From contig PDZS01000016.1 of assembly GCA_002753225.1 (NCBI GenBank), positions 25,524 through 89,523 on the forward strand: a stretch of 64,000 nt of DNA, written 5' to 3'. Source of the DNA: Deltaproteobacteria bacterium YD0425bin51. Lineage in GTDB: Bacteria; Desulfobacterota; Desulfobacteria; Desulfobacterales; YD0425bin51. Shown piece after piece: positions 27,753 to 34,753 of this stretch. Below the pieces are notes generated by a model. That model was not told where the DNA came from. It saw only the letters and a list, made by a program, of their open reading frames with translations, and did no database searches. The stretch's first letter is position 1. Every line of letters begins with the position of its first letter. A program made the translations under genes and the position numbers.

Positions 27753-29678
27753 ATGAACGGTTATAAAAAAGATACTCTTGAAAGATGGACTTATGATAAG
27801 TCTGCAGATTTATATGGAATTCAAAATTGGGGAGCAGGATACTTTGACATCTCAGAAAAGGGCGATGTAGTTATAATGCCAAATAGAGGGAATAAAAACA
27901 TTAGAACAAGTATTATGGATATTGTCTCAGGTCTAAAAGATAGAGGCTTTGATATGCCTGTACTCCTTAGAATTGAAAATATTTTAGATTCACAGCTTAC
28001 GCGAATACATGAAAACTTTAAAAAAGCTATAACTACATTTGGATATAAAGGAATTTATAAAGGAGTCTATCCAATTAAAGTTAATCAACAAAGAGAAGTA
28101 GTTGAAGAGGTTACACAATTTGGCTCCTGCTATCATCATGGCTTAGAAGCAGGGAGTAAAGCAGAGCTTACAGCTTCTCTTGCAATGTTGAAAGACCCTG
28201 AAGCATGTCTTATATGTAATGGTTATAAAGATGAAGAATTTGTTGATTTAGGTCTTTATGCAACAAAAATGGGCTTTAATTGTTTTTTTGTTTTAGAGAT
28301 GCCAAGTGAACTTTCTTTGATATTAGAAAGAGCTGAAGCATTAAATATTAGACCTCTTATTGGCGTAAGAATCAAGCTGTCATCAACTGCAAGCGGACAT
28401 TGGATAGAATCATGCGGTGACCGAAGTATATTTGGTTTAAATACAACTCAGCTTGTAGCAGTTATAGATTGCCTTAAAGAAAAGAATATGCTTGATTGCC
28501 TTCAATTACTTCACTACCATATTGGTTCACAGGTTCCAAATATCAGGGATATCCGTTCTGCAGTTCTTGAGGCATCCCAGGTTTATATTGGACTTGTTGC
28601 TGAAGGAGCTAAAATGGGATATTTAGACCTAGGAGGAGGTTTAGCAGTTGATTATGACGGCTCTCACACAAATTATATGCATAGCAGAAATTATACTCTA
28701 TACGAATACTGTGCTGATGTAATTGAAACTATTATGGCAACTCTCGATGAGAAAAATATTGACCATCCTACAATAATAACTGAATCAGGACGAGCAACAG
28801 TTGCTTATTATTCTGTACTTTTATTTAATATTCTTGATATAAGCCAATTTGAAGCCTTGCCACTTCCAGATAAGTTTTTAGAAACAACCCCAGAGCTTAT
28901 TGTAAATTTATTTGAAGTTTTAACTTCAATGAATTTAAGGAATATTCAGGAGTGCTACAATGATGCTCTATATTACAGAGATGAAATCCGTCAGCTTTTT
29001 AAGCATGGTGATATTAGTTTAAGAGAACGTTCACTAGGAGAAATGATATTTTGGCACATTATCAAAAAAATTGCAGAAGAGTGTAAAAAACTAAAATATA
29101 TTCCCCAAGAACTTAAAGATATTGATGTTGTTTTGGCAGATATTTATTATGGTAATTTTAGCGTATTTCAGTCTCTCCCTGATGCATGGGCAATAGATCA
29201 TCTATTTCCTGTTATGCCAATTCATAGATTAAATGAAGAGCCGACCCGTCAAGGTATTTTAGCTGATATTACTTGTGACTGTGATGGAAAAATTGATAAG
29301 TTTATTGACATTCATGGCGTAAAACGTGCCCTTCCTTTACATGAATTTAAAGCTGATGAAGAATATTATCTTGGAGTTTTTTTAGTTGGAGCGTATCAGG
29401 AAACTCTAGGAGATTTACATAATCTTCTTGGAGACACAAACGTAGTTACAATAAGGATAGGAGATGACGGAGACTATAGCTTTGTAAGGGAAAGTGAAGG
29501 AGATTCAGTTGCTGATGTTTTGACTTATGTTGAATATGATCCCAAACAGATGATCATTGAATTTAGGAAAACAGCAGAAGAAGCTGTTAGAAAAGGTCTT
29601 ATTACGCCCCATGAGCGAAAGAAAATTATGGAAGCGTATGATGCTGGACTTAGAGGATACACATATTTCGAGAAATAA
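27753..29678 (+). CDS. speA: Biosynthetic arginine decarboxylase
   Basis: From the ATG at 27753 the protein has 641 residues; an in-frame TTG at 27738 would add five. It matches SpeA: GIQNWGAGYFDI, YKGVYPIKVNQQREV (PLP lysine near residue 109), GLEAGSKAELTASLA, HYHIGSQVPN, LGGGLAVDYDGS, TESGRATVAYYSVL, ADITCDCDGKID and FLVGAYQETLGDLHN. It makes agmatine from arginine, the first step to putrescine. No agmatinase or agmatine deiminase is visible in the window. The carboxynorspermidine genes start 16 bases downstream. Confidence 0.95.
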   Translation: MNGYKKDTLERWTYDKSADLYGIQNWGAGYFDISEKGDVVIMPNRGNKNIRTSIMDIVSGLKDRGFDMPVLLRIENILDSQLTRIHENFKKAITTFGYKGIYKGVYPIKVNQQREVVEEVTQFGSCYHHGLEAGSKAELTASLAMLKDPEACLICNGYKDEEFVDLGLYATKMGFNCFFVLEMPSELSLILERAEALNIRPLIGVRIKLSSTASGHWIESCGDRSIFGLNTTQLVAVIDCLKEKNMLDCLQLLHYHIGSQVPNIRDIRSAVLEASQVYIGLVAEGAKMGYLDLGGGLAVDYDGSHTNYMHSRNYTLYEYCADVIETIMATLDEKNIDHPTIITESGRATVAYYSVLLFNILDISQFEALPLPDKFLETTPELIVNLFEVLTSMNLRNIQECYNDALYYRDEIRQLFKHGDISLRERSLGEMIFWHIIKKIAEECKKLKYIPQELKDIDVVLADIYYGNFSVFQSLPDAWAIDHLFPVMPIHRLNEEPTRQGILADITCDCDGKIDKFIDIHGVKRALPLHEFKADEEYYLGVFLVGAYQETLGDLHNLLGDTNVVTIRIGDDGDYSFVRESEGDSVADVLTYVEYDPKQMIIEFRKTAEEAVRKGLITPHERKKIMEAYDAGLRGYTYFEK

Positions 29679-29694
29679 AATTTAGGAGGTTGAT

Positions 29695-30873
29695 ATGTCA
29701 AAAGTTTTGATTATTGGTGCAGGCGGAGTAGGGCAGGTGGTTGTCCATAAGTGTTTGCAAGTTCCAGAAGTTTTCACAGAAATTTGCTTGGCAAGCAGAA
29801 CAATAGAAAAATGTAATAAAATTGCATCACAGCTTTCAAAGCCTATTAAAACAGCCAAAGTTGATGCTGACAATGTTCATGAACTGGTTAGTTTGATTTA
29901 TGATTTTAAACCTGAACTAATTATAAATGTTGCTTTGCCCTACCAGGACCTTTCAATAATGGATGCATGTTTAGAAACAGGAGTTGATTATTTAGACACA
30001 GCCAATTATGAGCCAAGAGATGTTGCAAAATTCTGTTATAAATGGCAATGGGACTATCAAGAACGATTCAAAAATAAAGGGATAATGGCTCTTCTTGGTT
30101 CAGGTTTTGATCCCGGAGTTACCAATGTTTTTTCTGCATGGGCACAAAAACATCATTTTGATGAAATAGATGAGTTAGATATCATAGACTGCAATGCTGG
30201 AGATCATGGACAGCCTTTTGCAACTAATTTCAATCCAGAAATAAACATAAGAGAGGTTACTGCAAAGGGAAGATATTTTGAAATGGGAAAATGGATAGAA
30301 ACAGATCCTTTATCTGTCTCAAAGATATTTGATTTTCCTGAAGGAATTGGAGCAAAAAAGATATATTTGCTTTATCATGAAGAATTAGAGTCCCTTGCAA
30401 AAAATATCAAAGGTTTAAAGCGTGCTAACTTCTGGATGACTTTTTCTGATAATTATTTAAAACATTTAGAAGTGTTACAAAATGTTGGAATGACAAGAAT
30501 CGATCCTGTCTTATACAATGGTCAGGAAATAATTCCTCTACAGTTTTTAAAAGCTTTGCTCCCTGATCCATCATCACTTGGTCCTCTTACAAAAGGGAAA
30601 ACTTGTATTGGTTGCTTAATAAAAGGAATAAAAAATGGAAAACAAAAAACATATTATATCTATAATATTTGTGATCATGAACAGGCTTATAAAGAAGTAG
30701 GCTCTCAAGCAATATCTTATACAACAGGTGTGCCAGCAATGATAGGCGCAATGATGATGTTAACTGATAAATGGCGCGGAAAAGGTGTATTTAATATGGA
30801 AGAACTTGATCCTGACCCATTTATGGAAAAATTAAATATTTATGGATTGCCATGGAAAGAAATTATCCTGTAA
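29695..30873 (+). CDS. Carboxynorspermidine/carboxyspermidine synthase (saccharopine dehydrogenase family)
   Basis: The 392-residue protein has an N-terminal Rossmann motif (VLIIGAGGVGQVVVHKC) and the CASDH pattern: NVALPYQDLSIMDACLETGVDYLDTANYEP, ALLGSGFDPGVTNVFSAWAQ, DCNAGDHGQPFATNFNPEINIREVT and GMTRIDPVLYNGQEIIPLQFLKALLP. It joins aspartate semialdehyde to putrescine (or diaminopropane) with NADPH to make carboxyspermidine, the alternative spermidine route that needs no decarboxylated SAM. The ribosome binding site is AGGAGG. It overlaps the decarboxylase gene by 22 bases. Confidence 0.93.
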   Translation: MSKVLIIGAGGVGQVVVHKCLQVPEVFTEICLASRTIEKCNKIASQLSKPIKTAKVDADNVHELVSLIYDFKPELIINVALPYQDLSIMDACLETGVDYLDTANYEPRDVAKFCYKWQWDYQERFKNKGIMALLGSGFDPGVTNVFSAWAQKHHFDEIDELDIIDCNAGDHGQPFATNFNPEINIREVTAKGRYFEMGKWIETDPLSVSKIFDFPEGIGAKKIYLLYHEELESLAKNIKGLKRANFWMTFSDNYLKHLEVLQNVGMTRIDPVLYNGQEIIPLQFLKALLPDPSSLGPLTKGKTCIGCLIKGIKNGKQKTYYIYNICDHEQAYKEVGSQAISYTTGVPAMIGAMMMLTDKWRGKGVFNMEELDPDPFMEKLNIYGLPWKEIIL

Positions 30874-32009
30874 AACTTAATTTAGATCTTGTCAAAACAC
30901 CAGCTTTTATTGTTGATGAGAGTCTAATTAAGCGTAATTTAGAAATTCTAGATTTAGTACAAAAAAGAACAGGCGCTAAAATTCTCCTTGCTTTAAAAGG
31001 GTTTGCTATGTTTAGCCTATTTAGCCAAATAAAAGAGACCTTACACGGAGTATGCGCAAGTTCTCCTCATGAAGCAAGGCTTGGATATGAAGAATTTGGA
31101 AGAGAGATCCACGCTTTTGCACCAGCTTACAGCGAAATAGATATAAAAGATTTATCTTATTATTGTGACCATATTATTTTTAATTCTTTTCCTCAATGGA
31201 AAAGGTTTAAAAACCTTATTTATGAATTAAAACCTAAAATGGAATGCGGAATTAGGATTAATCCTGAATATTCTGAAATAAAGGTTAAACTTTATGACCC
31301 ATGCGCTCCAAATTCTCGTCTTGGAGTAAGACTTAATTCATTTGAAGAAGAATATTTAGAAGGAATTTCTGGAATTCATTTTCACACCATGTGCGAGCAA
31401 AATGCTGATACCTTGATGCGTATTCTTGAGATTGTTGAGAATAAATTTGGAAAATATCTTCATAAAATGAAGTGGGTAAATTTTGGAGGGGGAAATCATA
31501 TAACAAAATCAGATTATAATATCAATCTTCTTTGCGAAATTATTTTAAAATTTCGTGATAAATATAATGTCCAAGTTTACTTAGAGCCAGGAGAAGCTGT
31601 TGCTTTGAATACTGGTATCTTAGTCGCCTCAGTTTTAGACATTATAAATGATAACATTAAAATCGCAATCTTAGATACATCTGCAGCAAACCATATGCCT
31701 GATGTATTAGAAATGCCATACAGACCTAAAATTGTAGGAGCAGGAGATGCTTATGAAAAAGCTTATACATATAGACTTGGAGGTCTAACATGTCTTGCTG
31801 GAGATGTTATTGGTGATTATTCTTTTGATGAACCTTTAGCTATTGGTTCAAAGATCATATTTTTAGATATGGCTCATTATAGCATGGTCAAAACAAATAC
31901 ATTTAATGGGATAAAACTTCCATCTATATGTATATATGATCCTTATAAAGATGAATTAAAAGTTATTCGTGAATTTGGATACGAAGACTTTAAAGGGAGG
32001 CTTTCATGA
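30852..32009 (+). CDS. nspC: Carboxynorspermidine/carboxyspermidine decarboxylase
   Basis: The 385-residue PLP enzyme belongs to the alanine-racemase-fold decarboxylases. It shows the PLP lysine in KILLALKGFAMF, CASSPHEARLGYEEFG, FNSFPQWKRF, GIRINPEYSE, SRLGVRLNSFEE, GIHFHTMCEQNADTL, WVNFGGGNHITKSDYN and YLEPGEAVALNTG. It decarboxylates carboxy(nor)spermidine to finish spermidine synthesis. It overlaps the synthase gene upstream and, by ATGA, the hypothetical gene downstream, so the polyamine genes and the following locus may share a transcript. Confidence 0.94.
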   Translation: MERNYPVKLNLDLVKTPAFIVDESLIKRNLEILDLVQKRTGAKILLALKGFAMFSLFSQIKETLHGVCASSPHEARLGYEEFGREIHAFAPAYSEIDIKDLSYYCDHIIFNSFPQWKRFKNLIYELKPKMECGIRINPEYSEIKVKLYDPCAPNSRLGVRLNSFEEEYLEGISGIHFHTMCEQNADTLMRILEIVENKFGKYLHKMKWVNFGGGNHITKSDYNINLLCEIILKFRDKYNVQVYLEPGEAVALNTGILVASVLDIINDNIKIAILDTSAANHMPDVLEMPYRPKIVGAGDAYEKAYTYRLGGLTCLAGDVIGDYSFDEPLAIGSKIIFLDMAHYSMVKTNTFNGIKLPSICIYDPYKDELKVIREFGYEDFKGRLS

Positions 32010-32698
32010 ATTTTAATAAAATACTGTTTATGATTTTAGTAGTTCTTATAGCTTTAGCATCTCTATTGATTTATTTTAAAAAAAATGATGCTGTTACAGA
32101 AAATAAACTATTAGAACAAAATAAGGCTATCTCTTCAATGAAAATTGAAACAACAACCTATATCCCTGCCCATAAGAATAATATTTCCAAAGATAAAAAA
32201 GAAGAAAAAAAAGAAGCAACTTCTGAACAGAATGATGAAGAAGATATTTCATCCGTAACTCCTCTTCCTGAAGAGGCTGCTCCATTTATTCCAAATTTAG
32301 GTGAAGCCAAATCTATTGATAAAGATGCTTATAAAAAAGAAATAGAGCAGATGAAAGAAGTCCTTCCAGGAAATATGATGATTCCTTATGAGCTTTCAGC
32401 GCCAGAAAGCAAAGAGCAGAATAAATTATTTAGTGAAATATTTATGTTAGAAAAGAAAGTAAATGAAGGTTTAGCTACAAAAGAAGAGAAAAAAGAATAC
32501 TATGCCAATAAAATTAAAATGGCAAAAGATCAGATAGATATTATCAAATACTACCAAGGAAAAATAAAAAAAATAGAAACTGAAAATGGGAGTAAACATT
32601 TATCACAGGATGATTTAAAAGATGCTGATAAAAAAATTGAAGAACTAAATAAAGAACTTGAGGAATTTAAAGCAAAGATAGCATCTTTAAACCAATAA
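32006..32698 (+). CDS. Hypothetical membrane-anchored coiled-coil protein
   Basis: The 230-residue protein has one N-terminal membrane helix (residues 5-24). A charged, low-complexity linker follows (about 55-85, Lys/Glu-rich), then a Pro-containing central part (EEAAPFIPNLGEAKS) and C-terminal helices with heptad-like spacing (KMAKDQIDIIKYYQGKIKKIE and DADKKIEELNKELEEF). I do not recognise a family. It would sit on the periplasmic face of the inner membrane. It overlaps nspC by ATGA and precedes the precursor-like small gene by 28 bases, so it could belong to either neighbour. Confidence 0.65.
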   Translation: MNFNKILFMILVVLIALASLLIYFKKNDAVTENKLLEQNKAISSMKIETTTYIPAHKNNISKDKKEEKKEATSEQNDEEDISSVTPLPEEAAPFIPNLGEAKSIDKDAYKKEIEQMKEVLPGNMMIPYELSAPESKEQNKLFSEIFMLEKKVNEGLATKEEKKEYYANKIKMAKDQIDIIKYYQGKIKKIETENGSKHLSQDDLKDADKKIEELNKELEEFKAKIASLNQ

Positions 32699-32726
32699 CT
32701 ATTTTTTTTACCAGGAGACTATATAA

Positions 32727-32885
32727 ATGAAGAATGAAAAAAATGAAAATAATAAAGATAAAAAAGAAGATAAAGCTAAGCCTAAATATGTTCCTCCAAA
32801 TATAATTACCTATACTGAAGAAGAGCTATTGGAACAAATAGGACCAGCACAGGCCTGCACTGGACAGCCTTGTGGAATAAATTAA
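32727..32885 (+). CDS. Candidate RiPP precursor peptide (52 aa)
   Basis: This short gene has a clear ribosome binding site (CCAGGAGAC) and encodes 52 residues. The first 20 are almost all Lys, Glu, Asn and Asp. Then comes KYVPPNIITYTEEELLEQI (residues 20-38), and the tail GPAQACTGQPCGIN (39-52) has two Cys spaced by four residues. A YxxP motif (Tyr21-Pro24) and the hydrophobic-acidic leader-like segment resemble leaders read by PqqD/RRE domains. A radical SAM/SPASM protein with a PqqD-like N-terminus starts 31 bases downstream. The split into leader (to about Gly39) and core is inference. It is too short for most gene callers. Confidence 0.72.
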   Translation: MKNEKNENNKDKKEDKAKPKYVPPNIITYTEEELLEQIGPAQACTGQPCGIN

Positions 32886-32916
32886 ATGTTCCATAATTCT
32901 AAAAAATATTTTATTT

Positions 32917-34242
32917 ATGATATACCATGTATGTAGTAAAGAAGAATATGTTTTTTTACACGAAAATAAGCCAAAATGGCTTATTTTGAATAAAACTGCA
33001 AGAGAGATTGCATTAAGCTTATTAAATGATAAATCTATTGAAAATATAGCAAAAACATTAATCAAAAAGTATGGTATATCAAATGAAGTTGCAGAAAAAG
33101 ATATAGCTTATGTTTTAAATGAGCTAATACAAAAAGATTTTATCAGTAAAGATAACTCTCCTTTATTTCAAAGAATTCCTGCATTAGAATCAGTATATTT
33201 TCATTTAACAAATAGGTGTAATCTTTTATGCCCACAATGTTATATTGCTTTTGGGAAAGATCAAATAATAGATTTAAATATAGATCATGTTATTAAATTA
33301 ATAGATGAATTAGTAGAGATTGGAGGTAAAAAGATTACACTTTCTGGTGGAGAACCTCTTCTATATCCATTCATAAAAAATGTTATTGATTATTCTTCAA
33401 AACATCTTGAAATTACAATGTTAACTAATGGAACTCTTTTGGATAAAGAATGGGCTGAATATTTATCAGATAAACCATTACATATTCAAATCAGTATAGA
33501 TGGCTCAAACAGTAATATTCATGATAATATTAGAGGCAAAGGTACTTTTGATAAAATAGTTAAAAGTGTTGGATACCTTCAAAATGCAGGTCTTTCAAAA
33601 CATATTAATTTTTGCACCACTATTATAAAGCAAAACATGGATGATTTAGCTAATATAATAAAGTTAGCAGAAAAATTAGAAATCCCTCTTACTCGTTTTT
33701 TACCGCTTAGGAAAATTGGCAGAGCTAATGAAAAATGGGATGAAATATCTGGCATGAATACAGAGGAATATGAAACATTATTTAACTACATGATAGAAAA
33801 GCAAAAATATAGCAAAGTAAAAATTACATATGGGTCAAGTGGATTTCTCCTTCACATTCCTGATGATTCTTTAAAAGATTATATTTGGTGTCCAGTAGGT
33901 AAAATGATTACAATAGATATTCATGGAAATGCTTATCCATGTGTTTTAATGATGCGTGATGAATTTAAACTTGGAAATATTTTTAAAGATAATTTATTTC
34001 AGATAATTAATTCTGATAAAATGTTAAATACATGTTATGCACTTTCTAATAGGCGGAATAAAATATTAAAATGCGCGAAATGCTATTGGCGAAATTTTTG
34101 CCAATCAGGCTGTATGAGTCATGCTTTGGATTATAAAGGAACTGTGTGGGATACTGATCCTTTTTGCAATTTTCGTAAAAATGCTTATAAAAATGCTTTT
34201 GAAACTATATCAAAGATTGAAGATGAAAAAAGAAGTCAATAA
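32917..34242 (+). CDS. Radical SAM/SPASM peptide maturase with PqqD-like N-terminal domain
   Basis: The 441-residue protein has three parts. Residues 1-85 look like a PqqD-type peptide-recognition domain (KPKWLILNKTAREIALSLL, YVLNELIQKDFI). The radical SAM barrel carries CNLLCPQC (Cys101, 105, 108), SGGEPLLYP and QISIDGSN. The C-terminal SPASM domain has WCPVGKMITIDIHG, YPCVLM, GNIF, CAKCYWRNFCQSGC and a final Cys in DPFCNF, enough for auxiliary 4Fe-4S clusters. Such enzymes install carbon-carbon, thioether or similar links in ribosomal peptides. The short Cys-containing peptide just upstream is the likely substrate. The signal-peptidase gene overlaps its 3' end by 20 bases. Confidence 0.88.
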   Translation: MIYHVCSKEEYVFLHENKPKWLILNKTAREIALSLLNDKSIENIAKTLIKKYGISNEVAEKDIAYVLNELIQKDFISKDNSPLFQRIPALESVYFHLTNRCNLLCPQCYIAFGKDQIIDLNIDHVIKLIDELVEIGGKKITLSGGEPLLYPFIKNVIDYSSKHLEITMLTNGTLLDKEWAEYLSDKPLHIQISIDGSNSNIHDNIRGKGTFDKIVKSVGYLQNAGLSKHINFCTTIIKQNMDDLANIIKLAEKLEIPLTRFLPLRKIGRANEKWDEISGMNTEEYETLFNYMIEKQKYSKVKITYGSSGFLLHIPDDSLKDYIWCPVGKMITIDIHGNAYPCVLMMRDEFKLGNIFKDNLFQIINSDKMLNTCYALSNRRNKILKCAKCYWRNFCQSGCMSHALDYKGTVWDTDPFCNFRKNAYKNAFETISKIEDEKRSQ

Positions 34243-34753
34243 ATGGCAAGATATAATTCTTGAAATTTGGAAAAAAGAAAACCGCAAGATAAAACTTATT
34301 GTAAAAGGTTTTAGTATGGAACCTTATATACATGCTAATGATACAATTCTTATAAATCTCTTGCCATATGATAAAATTAAAATTGGAGATATTACAGCAT
34401 TTTTACAGAATGGTAAGATAGTTGTTCATAGGATTATAAAGATAAAGAAGTATAAAGGTAAACTTTTATTTTGCCAAAAAGGTGACAATTTAACTGGATA
34501 TAGCTGGATAGAATCAGATCAGATTATTGGCAGAGTTGATATAATAGAACGAGATAACAGAAAAATTTATTTTAAAAAACCGTCTAATGCTTTGCTAAAT
34601 TTGTTTTTAGGAATATCAGGATTAGTATTTATAAATATTTTTGAATTGTTAACTCCTTTAAAAAAATCATTATTTGGAAACCAAAGCTTACCAATTATTA
34701 AATTAATTAACTTTTGGAACCGCCTAATATATAAGTTTTATGTATTACAATAA
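34223..34753 (+). CDS. S24/S26-type signal peptidase-like protein (SipW-like)
   Basis: From the ATG at 34223 the protein has 176 residues; a longer in-frame version only repeats the end of the upstream gene in another frame. It has the S26 serine box VKGFSMEPYIHANDTILI (Ser31), IKIGDITAFLQ, and VVHRIIKI (His69), the Ser-His arrangement of archaeal/ER/SipW-type signal peptidases instead of Ser-Lys. A C-terminal hydrophobic helix (LFLGISGLVFINIFEL, about 130-150) would anchor it in the membrane. In this locus it could remove a leader or a signal peptide. It overlaps the C25 protease gene by 14 bases. Confidence 0.8.
   Translation: MKKEVNKWQDIILEIWKKENRKIKLIVKGFSMEPYIHANDTILINLLPYDKIKIGDITAFLQNGKIVVHRIIKIKKYKGKLLFCQKGDNLTGYSWIESDQIIGRVDIIERDNRKIYFKKPSNALLNLFLGISGLVFINIFELLTPLKKSLFGNQSLPIIKLINFWNRLIYKFYVLQ

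Noticed and set aside
32886..32936. A 16-codon frame directly after the precursor peptide stop (ATG at 32886)
   Set aside because: It has no ribosome binding site of its own and overlaps the start of the radical SAM gene in another frame. The radical SAM frame alone gives a sensible PqqD-like N-terminus.
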